Below, in pieces: positions 13,250 to 22,452 of a DNA stretch of 64,000 nucleotides (position 1 is the stretch's first letter; every line of letters starts with the position of its first letter). The position numbers and the translations under genes are program-made. The DNA lies in the NCBI RefSeq assembly GCF_900112675.1, contig NZ_FOMQ01000005.1, positions 1 through 64,000 of the forward strand, given 5' to 3'. The DNA is from Paracidovorax konjaci. GTDB lineage: Bacteria > Pseudomonadota > Gammaproteobacteria > Burkholderiales > Burkholderiaceae_C. Under the pieces are notes generated by a model. The model did no database searches. It was not told the DNA's origin and was given only the letters and a program-made list of their open reading frames with translations.

Positions 13250-14581
13250 ATGAACGCACCGCAGACCGCTTCCGCCCCCTCCGCCGCTCCGGCCTCCCCG
13301 CAGGATGCCAAGGCCCGCCGCCGCAAGACCCTCGTGGCCCTCGCCGCCGTGGTCGTCCTGGCGGGCGCCGCATGGGGCGTGTACGACTGGCTCGTCGCGA
13401 GCCACTACGAAGACACCGACAACGCCTACGTGCAGGGCAACGTCATCCAGATCACGCCGCAGACGGGCGGCACGGTGATGTCCATCCTGGCCGACGACAC
13501 CGATTTCGTGAAGGCCGGCGCACCGCTGGTCAGGCTGGACCCGGCCGACGCCCGGGTGGCGCTCGCGCAGGCCGAGGCCGGGCTCGCGCAGGCCGTTCGC
13601 CAGGCGCGCACGCTGTACGTGAACAACGGCTCGCTGGCCGCCCAGGTCACGCTGCGCCAGGCCGACGTCTCCAAGGCCCGCACCGACATCGCCCGCGCGC
13701 AGGACGACCTGCAGCGCCGCCAGTCGCTCTCGGGCAACGGCGCGGTGTCCCAGGAAGAACTGCAGCACGCGCGCAACCAGCTCGATGCCGCGCGCTCCAC
13801 GCTGGCGGCGGCCGAGGCCGGCGTGGCGGCCGCGCGCGAACAGCTCACCAGCAACCAGTCGCTGACCCAGGGCGTGCCGGTGGAAGAGCACCCCAACGTG
13901 CTCGCCGCCGCCGCCAAGGTGCGGGAGGCCTTCCTGGCCGACCGCCGCACCGCCCTGCCCGCGCCGGTGGACGGCTACGTGGCCAAGCGCACCGTGCAGC
14001 TCGGCCAGCGCGTCGCGGCCGGCGCACCGCTCATGACCATCGTGCCGCTGAACCAGGTCTGGGTGGACGCCAACTTCAAGGAAAACCAGCTGCGCAACCT
14101 GCGCCTGGGCCAGCCGGCCACGCTGACGGCCGACCTCTACGGCAAGAAGGTGGAATACACCGGCAAGGTGGCCGGCCTGGGCGTGGGCACGGGCGCGGCC
14201 TTCGCGCTGCTGCCCGCGCAGAACGCCACCGGCAACTGGATCAAGGTGGTGCAGCGCGTGCCCGTGCGCATCGCGCTCGACGGCGAGCAGCTCAAGGCCA
14301 ACCCGCTGCGCGTGGGCCTGTCGATGGATGTGACGGTGAACACGCAGGACCGCGGCGGCGCGCTGCTGGCCGATGCGCCGCGCGGGCAGGCGGTGGCGCA
14401 GACGGCGGTGTACGCCGACCTCGACAAGGGCGCCGACGAAGACGTGGCCCGCATCATCGCGGCCAACGCCGGCTCCCGCAGCCCGGGCGCAGCGGCGCCC
14501 GCGCCGCTGGCCGCCGCGCCGGGCCGGCAGGCGGTGCACACGGCCCGTGCCGCGCAGGCCCCGGCCACCGCGGTGCATTGA
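13250..14581 (+). CDS. EmrA/HlyD-type membrane fusion protein
   Basis: A periplasmic adaptor that couples the inner-membrane pump to the outer-membrane channel. The 443-residue product has one membrane helix near residues 27-45, the biotinyl-lipoyl-like start TDNAYVQGNVIQITPQTGGTV, a coiled coil through about residues 100-215, and the return strand LPAPVDGYVAKRTVQLGQRV. The start at 13250 follows a GGGAGA ribosome-binding site; an in-frame ATG at 13223 is a weaker alternative. The C-terminal 70 residues are Ala/Pro-rich and longer than usual. Together with the genes on both sides it forms a complete EmrAB-TolC-like pump. Confidence 0.92.
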   Translation: MNAPQTASAPSAAPASPQDAKARRRKTLVALAAVVVLAGAAWGVYDWLVASHYEDTDNAYVQGNVIQITPQTGGTVMSILADDTDFVKAGAPLVRLDPADARVALAQAEAGLAQAVRQARTLYVNNGSLAAQVTLRQADVSKARTDIARAQDDLQRRQSLSGNGAVSQEELQHARNQLDAARSTLAAAEAGVAAAREQLTSNQSLTQGVPVEEHPNVLAAAAKVREAFLADRRTALPAPVDGYVAKRTVQLGQRVAAGAPLMTIVPLNQVWVDANFKENQLRNLRLGQPATLTADLYGKKVEYTGKVAGLGVGTGAAFALLPAQNATGNWIKVVQRVPVRIALDGEQLKANPLRVGLSMDVTVNTQDRGGALLADAPRGQAVAQTAVYADLDKGADEDVARIIAANAGSRSPGAAAPAPLAAAPGRQAVHTARAAQAPATAVH

Positions 14582-14615
14582 ACGGCGGCGCGTTTCTCCT
14601 CCTCCATCCGACGCC

Positions 14616-16184
14616 ATGTCTTCCCCCACCCACACACCGCCCCTGGCACCGCCGCCGCTCGAAGGCAGCGCGCGCATGTGGGGCACGCTGGCCCTGTCTG
14701 CGGCCACCTTCATGAACGTGCTGGACACGTCGATCGCCAACGTGTCGCTGCCCGCCATCGCGGGCGACCTGGGCGTGAGCCCCACGCAGGGCACCTGGGT
14801 CATCACGAGCTTTGCCGTGGCCAACGCCATCGCGGTGCCGCTCACGGGCTGGCTGTCGCAGCGCTTCGGGCAGGTGCGCCTGTTCGTGGCGAGCGTGACG
14901 CTGTTCGTCATCGCCTCGCTGCTGTGCGGCATCGCGCCCAACATGGCGACGCTGATCGCCTTCCGCGCGCTGCAGGGCTTCGTGGCGGGTCCGATGATTC
15001 CGCTGTCGCAGTCGCTGCTGCTCTCCAGCTACCCCAAGGCGCTGGCCGGGCTGGCGATGGCCATGTGGTCGATGACCACGCTGATCGCGCCGGTGATGGG
15101 GCCGCTGCTGGGCGGCTGGATCACCGACAACCTGAGCTGGCCGTGGATCTTCTACATCAACGTGCCCGTGGGCATCGCCGCGGTGGTGGTCACCTGGGGG
15201 ATCTTCCGCAAGCGCGAATCCGAGCGGCGCGCGCTGCCCATCGATTCCGTCGGCCTGGCGCTGCTGGTGATCTGGGTCGCGGCCATGCAGGTGATGCTGG
15301 ACATCGGCAAGGAGCACGACTGGTTCGCCTCCCCCTGGGTGGTGGCCTGCGGCGTGGTGGCCGTGGTGGGCTTCGCGGCCTTCATGGCCTGGGAGCGCGG
15401 CGAGGAACACCCGGTGGTGGATCTGACGCTCTTCCGGATCCGCAACTTCTGGGCCGGCGCGCTCGCCACCTCGGTGGGCTACGGCCTGTTCTTCGGCAAT
15501 GTGGTGCTGCTGCCGCTCTGGCTGCAGCAGTACATGGGCTACACCGCCACGCAGGCCGGGGAGGTGCTGGCGCCGGTGGGGCTGCTGGCGCTGGTGCTCT
15601 CGCCCGTGGTCGGCAAGAACATCGCCAAGGTGGACCCGCGCCGCTTCGCGACCTTCGCCTTCCTGGTGTTCGCGCTGGTGCTCTGGATGCGCTCGCGCTT
15701 CAACACCCAGGCCGACCTGATGACCATCATGGTGCCCACCGTCATCCAGGGCATCGCCATGGCGTTCTTCTTCATCCCGCTGGTGACGATCACGCTGTCG
15801 GAGATCGCGCCCGCGCGCATCCCATCGGCCTCGGGGCTGTCGAACTTCATGCGCATCACGGCCGGGGCCATCGGCACGTCGATCTCGACCACGCTCTGGG
15901 AACGCCGCGCCACGCTGCACCACGCGCAGCTCACCGAAGGGCTGCAGCAGGGCGGGCAGGTGGTCACCCAGACGCTGCAGGGCCTGCAGGCGTCCGGGCT
16001 CACGGCGGAGCAGGCGCTCGCGCAGCTGGAGCGGCTCGTGAACCAGCAGGCGTTCATGCTCGCGGCCAACGACATCTTCTATGCCTCGGCCGTGCTCTTC
16101 CTGCTGCTGATCCCGCTCGTGTGGCTGGCCCACCCGGTGCGCGCGAGCGCGGGCAGCGCCGACGCAGCGGCCGGCGCCCACTGA
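14616..16184 (+). CDS. EmrB/QacA-type MFS drug exporter (DHA2, 14 TMS)
   Basis: A 522-residue proton-driven exporter of the major facilitator superfamily. It has the DHA2 N-terminal signature TFMNVLDTSIANVSLPAIAGDLG, the motif-A-like loop WLSQRFGQVRLF, and motif C-like GPLLGGWITDNLSWPWIFYINVPVG. About 14 membrane helices can be drawn. It is the last gene of the marR operon, 34 bases after emrA. Substrates are not predictable, but EmrAB-type pumps typically export hydrophobic acids, uncouplers and plant phenolics. The gene ends just before a GCTAT-hairpin repeat. Confidence 0.93.
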   Translation: MSSPTHTPPLAPPPLEGSARMWGTLALSAATFMNVLDTSIANVSLPAIAGDLGVSPTQGTWVITSFAVANAIAVPLTGWLSQRFGQVRLFVASVTLFVIASLLCGIAPNMATLIAFRALQGFVAGPMIPLSQSLLLSSYPKALAGLAMAMWSMTTLIAPVMGPLLGGWITDNLSWPWIFYINVPVGIAAVVVTWGIFRKRESERRALPIDSVGLALLVIWVAAMQVMLDIGKEHDWFASPWVVACGVVAVVGFAAFMAWERGEEHPVVDLTLFRIRNFWAGALATSVGYGLFFGNVVLLPLWLQQYMGYTATQAGEVLAPVGLLALVLSPVVGKNIAKVDPRRFATFAFLVFALVLWMRSRFNTQADLMTIMVPTVIQGIAMAFFFIPLVTITLSEIAPARIPSASGLSNFMRITAGAIGTSISTTLWERRATLHHAQLTEGLQQGGQVVTQTLQGLQASGLTAEQALAQLERLVNQQAFMLAANDIFYASAVLFLLLIPLVWLAHPVRASAGSADAAAGAH

Positions 16185-16187
16185 CAA

Positions 16188-16236
16188 TTGCTACAAATTT
16201 AATAGCAAACTATTGAATGGATCCGGCGGCATGGAG
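16188..16236. repeat. GCTAT-hairpin intergenic repeat, copy 2
   Basis: It has GCTA...TAGC arms (16190-16206), an AT-rich linker, and the tail ATCCGGCGGCATGGAG. It starts 4 bases after the emrB stop codon and is nearly the reverse complement of the copy at 28458. It may act as a 3'-end structure of the operon. Confidence 0.75.
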
Positions 16237-16316
16237 GGGTTTTTGCCTCCAGCCGACGCTTCCGGAGCCCTGGAGCGGCCGCCGGTGCACGACCGGGGCC
16301 GCCCGCGCGCCCGGCC

Positions 16317-17006
16317 TCAGCCCAGGTGCTTCGCGAAGAACGCCAGCGTGCGCTCGCGCGCCGTGTCGGCCGAGGGCTGGTCGTAGGAGCCGCGCTGGTC
16401 GCAGTTGAAGCCGTGGTCGGCCTCGTACACGTGGGCCTCGACCTCGGGGTGCGCCTGGCGGAAGGCTTCCACGCCGTCCAGCGGGATGTAGTGGTCGCGT
16501 TTGCCGAAGTGTGCGATCACCGGGCAGCGCGGCGTGCGGGCCACTTCGTCGGGGCCGGTGATGCCGCCGCCGTAGTACACGGCCGCGGCCGAGAGGCCCT
16601 TCAGCTCGCAGGCCGCGCGCCAGGACAGCAGCCCGCCCCAGCAGTAGCCCACGATGCCGACCTTGCCGCCGCCCTGCTGCGCCGCGTGGTCGATGGCCGC
16701 CTGGATGTCGGGCAGCACGCCGGCGCCGGGCAGCGCCTCCACCTGCTGCATGATGCCGAAGCCTTCCTTCATGTCGGCCTCGGCGTAGCCCAGCTCCACG
16801 CCCTGCTTGACGCGCGCGAAGGTCGAGGGCGCCACGGCCAGGTAGCCCGCGGCCGCATAGCGGTCGGCCACGGAGCGGATGTGCGAATTGACGCCGAAGA
16901 TCTCCTGCAGCACCACCACGGCGCCGCGCGGCGCGCCCTCGGGCCGCGCCACCCAGGCCGGCACCTTGAAACCGTCGGCCGAGGCCAGATCCACGAAACT
17001 GCCCAT
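16317..17006 (-). CDS. Dienelactone hydrolase family protein
   Basis: A 229-residue cytoplasmic alpha/beta hydrolase of the dienelactone hydrolase family, which hydrolyses lactones such as dienelactone in chloroaromatic degradation but also has many uncharacterised members. The Cys-Asp-His triad is visible: Cys122 in GYCWGG, Asp171 in GKRDHYIP and His198 in YEADHGFNCD. Glu35 in LQEIFG is the conserved glutamate that activates the cysteine. The ATG at 17006 matches the family start; the open frame continues far upstream without homology. It is divergent from an SDR gene. No catechol-pathway genes are nearby, so the substrate is unknown. Confidence 0.92.
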   Translation of the reverse strand: MGSFVDLASADGFKVPAWVARPEGAPRGAVVVLQEIFGVNSHIRSVADRYAAAGYLAVAPSTFARVKQGVELGYAEADMKEGFGIMQQVEALPGAGVLPDIQAAIDHAAQQGGGKVGIVGYCWGGLLSWRAACELKGLSAAAVYYGGGITGPDEVARTPRCPVIAHFGKRDHYIPLDGVEAFRQAHPEVEAHVYEADHGFNCDQRGSYDQPSADTARERTLAFFAKHLG

Positions 17007-17147
17007 GCTGTCACTCCTTCGTTGTTGCCTGTAAGAATTGCGCCCCGCACCGGGAACCGGCAGACCGGCCGCCGCGGCAAGACCGCGCGGCACGATGCAG
17101 CGGCGGTGCTGTAATCGCGCCACGGCATTCTTGCAGGAGACGCACCC

Positions 17148-17897
17148 ATGGACAAAAAAGTGGTTTTGGTGACGGGAGGCAGCCGGGGCATCGGCGCGGC
17201 GACGGCCCGGCTGGCGGCGCAGCGCGGCTGGGCCGTGGCCGTGAACTACGCGAAGGACGCGGCAGCGGCCGAAGGCGTGGCGGACAGCATCCGCGCGGCC
17301 GGCGCCGAGGCCTTCGCGGTGCAGGCCGACGTGGCCGACGAAGCGCAGGTGGTGGCGATGTTCGAGGCCGTGGACGTGCGCCTGGGCCGGCTGTCGGCGC
17401 TGGTCAACAATGCCGGCGTGGTGGACGTGCCGGCGCGCGTATCGGAGATGACCGGCCGGCGCCTGCGGCGCATGTTCGACATCAACGTGCTGGGCAGCTT
17501 CTACTGCGCCCGCGAGGCCGTGCGGCGCATGAGCACGCAGCGCGGCGGCCAGGGCGGCAGCATCGTGAACGTCTCCAGTGCCGCGGCCCGCCTGGGCGCC
17601 GCGCACCAGTACGTGGACTACGCCGCCGCCAAGGGCGCCATCGACGTGCTCACCGTGGGCCTGGCGCGCGAGGTGGCCGCCGAGGGCATCCGCGTGAACG
17701 CGGTGCGCCCGGGCCTCATCGACACCGGCATCCACGCCAGCGGCGGCCTGCCCGACCGCGTGCGCGACCTCGCCCACCAGGTGCCCATGGGCCGGGGCGG
17801 CACCGCGCACGAGGTGGCCGAATCCATCGTCTGGCTGATGTCGGACGCCGCGAGCTACACCACCATGAGCCTGATGGAAGTCTCCGGCGGCCGCTGA
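17148..17897 (+). CDS. SDR-family NAD(P)-dependent oxidoreductase
   Basis: A 249-residue classical short-chain dehydrogenase/reductase. The cofactor-binding motif TGGSRGIG (residues 9-16), the structural NNAG (87-90), the catalytic Ser143/Ser144 and the YxxxK motif Tyr158-Lys162 are all present. NYAKD after the second strand, without an acidic residue at the strand end, hints at NADP(H) preference. It starts with a strong AGGAGA ribosome-binding site. It is divergent from the dienelactone hydrolase and is followed after 44 bases by the marC gene. The substrate cannot be deduced; FabG-like or glucose-dehydrogenase-like roles are possible. Confidence 0.92.
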   Translation: MDKKVVLVTGGSRGIGAATARLAAQRGWAVAVNYAKDAAAAEGVADSIRAAGAEAFAVQADVADEAQVVAMFEAVDVRLGRLSALVNNAGVVDVPARVSEMTGRRLRRMFDINVLGSFYCAREAVRRMSTQRGGQGGSIVNVSSAAARLGAAHQYVDYAAAKGAIDVLTVGLAREVAAEGIRVNAVRPGLIDTGIHASGGLPDRVRDLAHQVPMGRGGTAHEVAESIVWLMSDAASYTTMSLMEVSGGR

Positions 17898-17941
17898 GCC
17901 CGCATCCCGCAGAAAAACGACCACGGACAACGAGCACCCCC

Positions 17942-18577
17942 ATGGACCTCAAACCCCTCATCACCCTGCTGGCCATCGTGAACCCGCTGGCCATCGTCCC
18001 GTTCTTCATCCACTACACCGACGGCTTCTCGCCGCGCCAGCGGCGCCGCACCATCCAGGTCGCCGCGTTCAGCGCGTTCTGCGTGATCGCGGCCTGCGCG
18101 CTGCTGGGCCTGCAGATCCTGGAGTTCTTCAACATCTCGCTGCAGAGCTTCCAGGTAGGCGGCGGCATGCTGCTGCTCATCAGCGCGATGAACATGCTGA
18201 ACGCGCAGCCCGCCGAGGCCAAGCCGCACACGCACGAGCTGGAGGAAGGCGTCGAGAAGGCCGCGCAGGGCGACAGCATCGCCGTGGTGCCGCTCACCAT
18301 CCCGCTGCTCACCGGTCCGGCCAGCATGTCCACCGTGGTGATCTACGCCGACCGCGCGCAGACCTTCTGGCAACACCTGGCGCTCGTGGGCTACGGCGTC
18401 GTCATCGCCCTGGCCACGGCGGTGTGCTTCGCGCTCGCCGACCCGATCGCGCGCGTGCTGGGCAAGACCGGCATCAACGTGATGACGCGGCTCATGGGGC
18501 TGATCCTCGCCGCGCTCGCGGTGGAGGTGATGGCCGAGGGGCTGGGCAAGCTCTTTCCCGTGCTGGTCGCCCGCTGA
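17942..18577 (+). CDS. MarC-family integral membrane protein
   Basis: A 211-residue inner-membrane protein with six predicted helices. The two family half-repeats can be read: ITLLAIVNPLAIVPFFIHYTDG near the N-terminus and VVPLTIPLLTGPASMSTVVIY in the second half. MarC was once linked to antibiotic resistance, but that has been withdrawn; some relatives have been proposed as amino-acid exporters. Its stop codon is 2 bases before the creB start, so it is almost certainly co-transcribed with the creBC genes. That context is unusual and suggests control by, or service to, the CreBC system. Confidence 0.9.
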   Translation: MDLKPLITLLAIVNPLAIVPFFIHYTDGFSPRQRRRTIQVAAFSAFCVIAACALLGLQILEFFNISLQSFQVGGGMLLLISAMNMLNAQPAEAKPHTHELEEGVEKAAQGDSIAVVPLTIPLLTGPASMSTVVIYADRAQTFWQHLALVGYGVVIALATAVCFALADPIARVLGKTGINVMTRLMGLILAALAVEVMAEGLGKLFPVLVAR

Positions 18578-18579
18578 GC

Positions 18580-19263
18580 ATGGGGGCCCGCCTGCTGCTC
18601 GTCGAGGACGACCCGGCCATCGCGCGCACCGTGGCCTACACGCTGGAGCGCGAAGGGCTCGCGGTGACCCACAGCCTGCTGCTGAGCGACGCCCGCAGCC
18701 TGCTGCGCACCCAACGCTTCGACCTGCTGGTACTGGACGTGGGCCTGCCCGACGGCAACGGCCTGGATCTGCTGCGCGAACTGCGCCAGGACCGGCAGGC
18801 CGTTCCCGTGCTCATGCTCAGCGCCCAGGGCGAAGAGATCGACCGCGTGCTGGGCCTCGAGCTGGGCGCGGACGACTACCTGCCCAAGCCCTTCAGCCCG
18901 CGCGAACTGGCCGCGCGCGCCAAGGCCCTGCTGCGGCGCGCCGCCGCCGCGCCGGCTTCCGCGGCGCAGGTGCCGGGCGGCCCTTTCCACGACGACCGCG
19001 CCGGCCAGCGCATGCACCTGCACGGCCGGCCGCTCGCACTCACGCGGCGCGAATACCGGCTGCTCTCGGCCCTGCTCGCCGGCACGGGCCGCATCCACGC
19101 GCGCGATGCGCTGCTGGCCGCCGCCTGGGGCGACGACAGCGAAAGCACCGACCGCACCGTGGACACCCATATCAAGACCCTGCGCGCCAAACTGCGCGAG
19201 GCCGACCCGGCGCGCGAGTACATCCTCACGCACCGGGGCATGGGTTACTCGCTGGAGCCATGA
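18580..19263 (+). CDS. creB: Response regulator CreB (OmpR/PhoB type)
   Basis: A 227-residue two-component response regulator. The receiver domain has the acidic pair Glu9-Asp10 region, phospho-acceptor Asp53 in LVLDVGLPDGNG, and Lys in YLPKPFSPREL. The C-terminal winged helix ends with the usual DRTVDTHIKTLRAKLRE and THRGMGYSLEP. CreB activates genes for carbon metabolism and beta-lactamase or envelope stress in enterobacteria, Aeromonas and Pseudomonas. Identification as CreB rests on the following creC and creD genes. It starts 2 bases after marC. The creB-creC gap of 211 bases is filled largely by a dispersed repeat, unlike the tight creBC spacing of other species. Confidence 0.9.
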   Translation: MGARLLLVEDDPAIARTVAYTLEREGLAVTHSLLLSDARSLLRTQRFDLLVLDVGLPDGNGLDLLRELRQDRQAVPVLMLSAQGEEIDRVLGLELGADDYLPKPFSPRELAARAKALLRRAAAAPASAAQVPGGPFHDDRAGQRMHLHGRPLALTRREYRLLSALLAGTGRIHARDALLAAAWGDDSESTDRTVDTHIKTLRAKLREADPAREYILTHRGMGYSLEP

Positions 19264-19265
19264 AT

Positions 19266-19382
19266 CCCCCCCGGAGGCGCTTCGCGCCCTTCCCCCGAGG
19301 GGAGACGACGCCGGTGGCCCGGCGAAGCCGGTTCCACGGCATCCGCTGGCATGGCCTGCTCCGCGGCCCTTGGAGGAGCAGG
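19266..19382. repeat. Dispersed ~115-bp intergenic repeat, copy A
   Basis: The stretch runs from GGCGCTTCGCGCC and a C-rich/GGGG hairpin through GACGACGCCGGTGGCC to GGCATGGCCTGCTCCGCGG. It matches the sequence at 45635-45750 nearly base for base over these blocks. It separates creB from creC and would be transcribed with them. Confidence 0.7.
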
Positions 19383-19474
19383 GCCCAGGGGCGTACGGAT
19401 GCCGCGCATGCGGGGATCGCCCCGCGGGGCCCCGGTGGCGCGGCTTCGCTGCCGGCAGTATCGGAGGATTGACC

Positions 19475-20935
19475 ATGCGCCTCGGGTTGCGGCTGCTCTT
19501 CGCCTTCTTCCTCATCAACGGCATCGCGGCGTTCTTCGTGCTGCGCGTGTTCACGGCCGAGATCAAGCCCAGCGTGCGCGAGGTGATGGAGGACATGATG
19601 GTGGACACCGCCAACCTCCTGGCGGAGCTGGCGAGCGACGACCTCGCGAGCGGGCGCCTGTCCGCCGCGCCCGGCGCCGCCGAGAGCGATTTCGCGCGGC
19701 ACGTGCGCCGCTATGCGGCCCGCCCGGTGGACGCGTCGATCTGGGGCCTGTCGAAACAGACATTGGACTTCCGCATCTACGTGACCGACGAGCGCGGCCG
19801 CGTGCTCTTCGACACCGAGCGCCGCGCCGTGGGCGAGGACTACTCGCAGTGGCGCGACGTGGCCCGCACGCTGCGCGGCGAATACGGCGCGCGCGCCACC
19901 CGCGACGTGCAGACCGACGACACCAGCGGCGTGATGTACGTGGCCGCGCCCATCTGGGTCGATGGCGGCGCCAGCGGGCCCCGCATCGGCGGCGTGCTCA
20001 CCGTGGCCAAGCCCACGCGCACGGTGCAGCGCTTCATCGACCGCGCCGAACGCAAGGTGCTCCAGGGCGGCCTGCTGCTGCTCGCCCTCTCGGCCGCCGT
20101 GGGCGTGGGCGTCACTGTCTGGACCGTGTGGCACGTGCGCCGCCTGCGCGACTATGCGCTCAGCGTGCAGGCCCCGGGCGCCGGCACCGGCCTGCCGCCG
20201 CCCACCGTCCCGCGCGTGCCCGGTGAACTGGGCGACCTGGCACGCGCCATGGACCGCATGCGCGAACGCCTCGAAGGCCACGACTACATCGAAGGCTACG
20301 TGCGCGCGCTCACGCACGAACTCAAGAGCCCCGTGGCCGCCATCCGCGGCGCGGGTGAACTGCTGCAGGACGATCTGCCGGCAGGCGACCGCCGCCAGTT
20401 CGCCGCCCAGGTCGTGGACCAGAGCGAGCGGCTGCAGCGCCTGGTCGACCGGCTGCTGGAGCTGAGCAAGCTGGAGCAGCGCCAGCACGCGGAGGCGGGC
20501 GCGGCGCCCGTTTCGCTGCGCGCCTGCGCCGAGGCCGCCCAGCACCAATGCGCGGCCCGTGCGCACCAGCGCGGCGTGCGGCTCGAACTGGAGGGCGAAG
20601 GCGCCAGCGGACCCTGGGAGGCCGAACTCGTCACGCTCGCGCTCGGCAACCTGATCGACAACGCCATCGACTTCTCGCCCGCAGGGGGCACGGTGCGCAT
20701 CGCACTCGACGGCGCCAGCGTGTCGGTGCGCGACGAAGGCCCCGGCGTGCCGGAGTACGCGCTGCCCCGGCTGGGCGAGCGCTTCTTCACCACCGCGCGG
20801 CCCGACGGCTCGCGCAGCGGCTCGGGCCTCGGGCTGGCGATCGTGAAGCGGGTGATGGCGCTGCACGGAGGGCGGTTCGACCCGGTGGCCGGCCCCGGAG
20901 GGTTCCAAGCCCGGCTGGTCTTTCCCGCGCCCTAG
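19475..20935 (+). CDS. creC: Sensor histidine kinase CreC
   Basis: A 486-residue membrane sensor kinase. It has an N-terminal helix (about residues 4-24), a periplasmic domain to about residue 195 with a double-Cache/PAS-like DFRIYVTDERGRVLFDTE strand, a second helix (about 196-217), HAMP, the H-box ALTHELKSPVAAIRGAGELL with phospho-acceptor His281, and HATPase blocks NLIDNAIDFSP, DEGPGVPE and GSGLGLAIVKR. The ATG at 19475 follows GGAGG and directly precedes the first helix. CreC responds to growth and metabolic or cell-wall signals in other bacteria. It is separated from creD by 104 bases that contain CreB-tag-like repeats. Confidence 0.92.
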   Translation: MRLGLRLLFAFFLINGIAAFFVLRVFTAEIKPSVREVMEDMMVDTANLLAELASDDLASGRLSAAPGAAESDFARHVRRYAARPVDASIWGLSKQTLDFRIYVTDERGRVLFDTERRAVGEDYSQWRDVARTLRGEYGARATRDVQTDDTSGVMYVAAPIWVDGGASGPRIGGVLTVAKPTRTVQRFIDRAERKVLQGGLLLLALSAAVGVGVTVWTVWHVRRLRDYALSVQAPGAGTGLPPPTVPRVPGELGDLARAMDRMRERLEGHDYIEGYVRALTHELKSPVAAIRGAGELLQDDLPAGDRRQFAAQVVDQSERLQRLVDRLLELSKLEQRQHAEAGAAPVSLRACAEAAQHQCAARAHQRGVRLELEGEGASGPWEAELVTLALGNLIDNAIDFSPAGGTVRIALDGASVSVRDEGPGVPEYALPRLGERFFTTARPDGSRSGSGLGLAIVKRVMALHGGRFDPVAGPGGFQARLVFPAP

Positions 20936-20952
20936 AACGGCGCGTTGTGAAC

Positions 20953-20979
20953 TTCACCGGGGCCTCACAAACTTCTCAC
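20953..20979 (+). promoter_or_regulatory. CreB-binding tag (cre tag) candidate before creD
   Basis: TTCAC at 20953-20957 is followed by six bases and CTCAC at 20964-20968, then TCTCAC at 20974-20979. The TCAC cores at 20954, 20965 and 20976 are exactly 11 bases apart. The published cre tag is TTCAC-N6-TTCAC, so this is a one-mismatch tag plus a third half-site. Its place directly upstream of creD is where the tag sits in other species. Confidence 0.65.
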
Positions 20980-21039
20980 CGCGCTCACCCGCCGCGCGAA
21001 CACTGCGCCTCCATCACCCCATGCCGGAGGAGCAGTCCC

Positions 21040-22452
21040 TTGAAATACCCCTTTCTCACCAAATCCGCCGCACTCACCGCGGTCATCCTGCTGCTGCTCT
21101 TCGGCCTGGGCCGGATCGAGGACATCGTGCGCGACCGGCAGTTCTACCGGAGCGAGGCCGCGCGCAGCGTGGCCCAGAGCCTGGCCGGCCCGCAGACGCT
21201 GCTGGGCCCGATGCTGCACAGCGCCTGCGTGGAGACCTGGGAGGTCGTGACCGGCAAGGGGCCAGAGCGCCGCACGGGCGAAGAGCGGCGCGAGTTCATG
21301 CTCACGGCGATGCCCGAGCAGCTCCAGGTGCGCTCGGGTGCCACGATGCAGGAGCGGGCGCGCGGCCTGCACAAAGTCAACGCCTATGCCCTGAAGACCC
21401 ACCTCACCGCGCACTGGCCCTCGCTGGCGGCCCTGCAGCCCCGCTCCACGGTGAAAGGCTCGCGCATGCAGTGCGGCGCGCCGATCCTGATGCTGGCCGT
21501 GGGCGATGCGCGCGGCATCCGCACGGCGCGCGTGGAGGTGGACGGCCAGGCGATGGCGCTCAAGCCCGGCACCTTCCACCCCACCTACCCGCGCGGCCTG
21601 CACACGCCGCTGCCCGAGGCGCTGCGTGCGCGCGGCGACGGCCTGAGCGCATCGATCGAACTGGAACTGGTGGGCACCGAACGGCTGGCCATCGTGCCCC
21701 TGGGCGGCACCACCGATGTGCAACTGCACAGCAGCTGGCCGCACCCCTCGTTCGCCGGGCGCTTTCTTCCTTCCGACCGCACGCTGAACGCCGACGGATT
21801 CACGGCGCGCTGGACCCTCTCGTCGCTGGCCACCACCGCGCAGCAGGACGTGGCCGCGGGCCTCAAGCTCTGCGACGGCGCGGTGGACGCGCCCTACGCG
21901 GAGTCCGCCGACACCGCGGCGCGTGGCTGCGCGGACAGCTTCAGCGTGGCCTTCGTGGACCCCGTCAACCCGTACTCGCTGTCCGACCGCGCCGCCAAAT
22001 ACGGCGTGCTGTTCATCGCGCTCACCTTTGTGGCGGTGGGCATGTTCGAGCTGATGCAGCGGCTGCGCGTGCATCCGATGCAATACCTGCTGGTGGGCAG
22101 CGCACTGTGCAGCTTCTTCCTGCTGCTGGTGAGCCTTTCGGAGCACCTCGCATTCGGCGCCGCCTACGCCCTGGCCGCCAGCGCCTGTGTGCTGCTGCTG
22201 GGCTACTACGCCAGCCACATGCTGCGCAGCGCGCGGCGGGGCCTGCCCTTCGGCGCCGGCATCGCGCTGCTGTATGCGCTGCTCTACCTGCTGCTGCAGC
22301 TCGAACAGACGGCACTCGTGGTGGGCGCCATCGCGCTCTTCGCGGTGCTGGCGGCAGTGATGGTGGCCACGCGCCGGCTGGACTGGTACGCGCTGTCCTC
22401 GCGCCGGGGTGGGGGCGCCACCTCGGCGGCGCAGCCGGGGGCCGGAGCATGA
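21040..22452 (+). CDS. creD: Inner membrane protein CreD (CreBC regulon)
   Basis: A 470-residue membrane protein of the CreD family, whose expression is the standard read-out of CreBC activity; its biochemical role is unknown. It has one N-terminal helix (residues 10-25), a large periplasmic domain of about 300 residues, and about five C-terminal helices starting near AAKYGVLFIALTFVAVGMFEL and the HPMQYLLVGSALCSFFLLLVSLSEH segment that is the strongest family signature. The start is a TTG at 21040, placed 7-8 bases after GGAGGAG; no ATG fits. Two cysteines in the periplasmic domain may pair. The next gene overlaps its stop codon. Confidence 0.9.
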   Translation: MKYPFLTKSAALTAVILLLLFGLGRIEDIVRDRQFYRSEAARSVAQSLAGPQTLLGPMLHSACVETWEVVTGKGPERRTGEERREFMLTAMPEQLQVRSGATMQERARGLHKVNAYALKTHLTAHWPSLAALQPRSTVKGSRMQCGAPILMLAVGDARGIRTARVEVDGQAMALKPGTFHPTYPRGLHTPLPEALRARGDGLSASIELELVGTERLAIVPLGGTTDVQLHSSWPHPSFAGRFLPSDRTLNADGFTARWTLSSLATTAQQDVAAGLKLCDGAVDAPYAESADTAARGCADSFSVAFVDPVNPYSLSDRAAKYGVLFIALTFVAVGMFELMQRLRVHPMQYLLVGSALCSFFLLLVSLSEHLAFGAAYALAASACVLLLGYYASHMLRSARRGLPFGAGIALLYALLYLLLQLEQTALVVGAIALFAVLAAVMVATRRLDWYALSSRRGGGATSAAQPGAGA

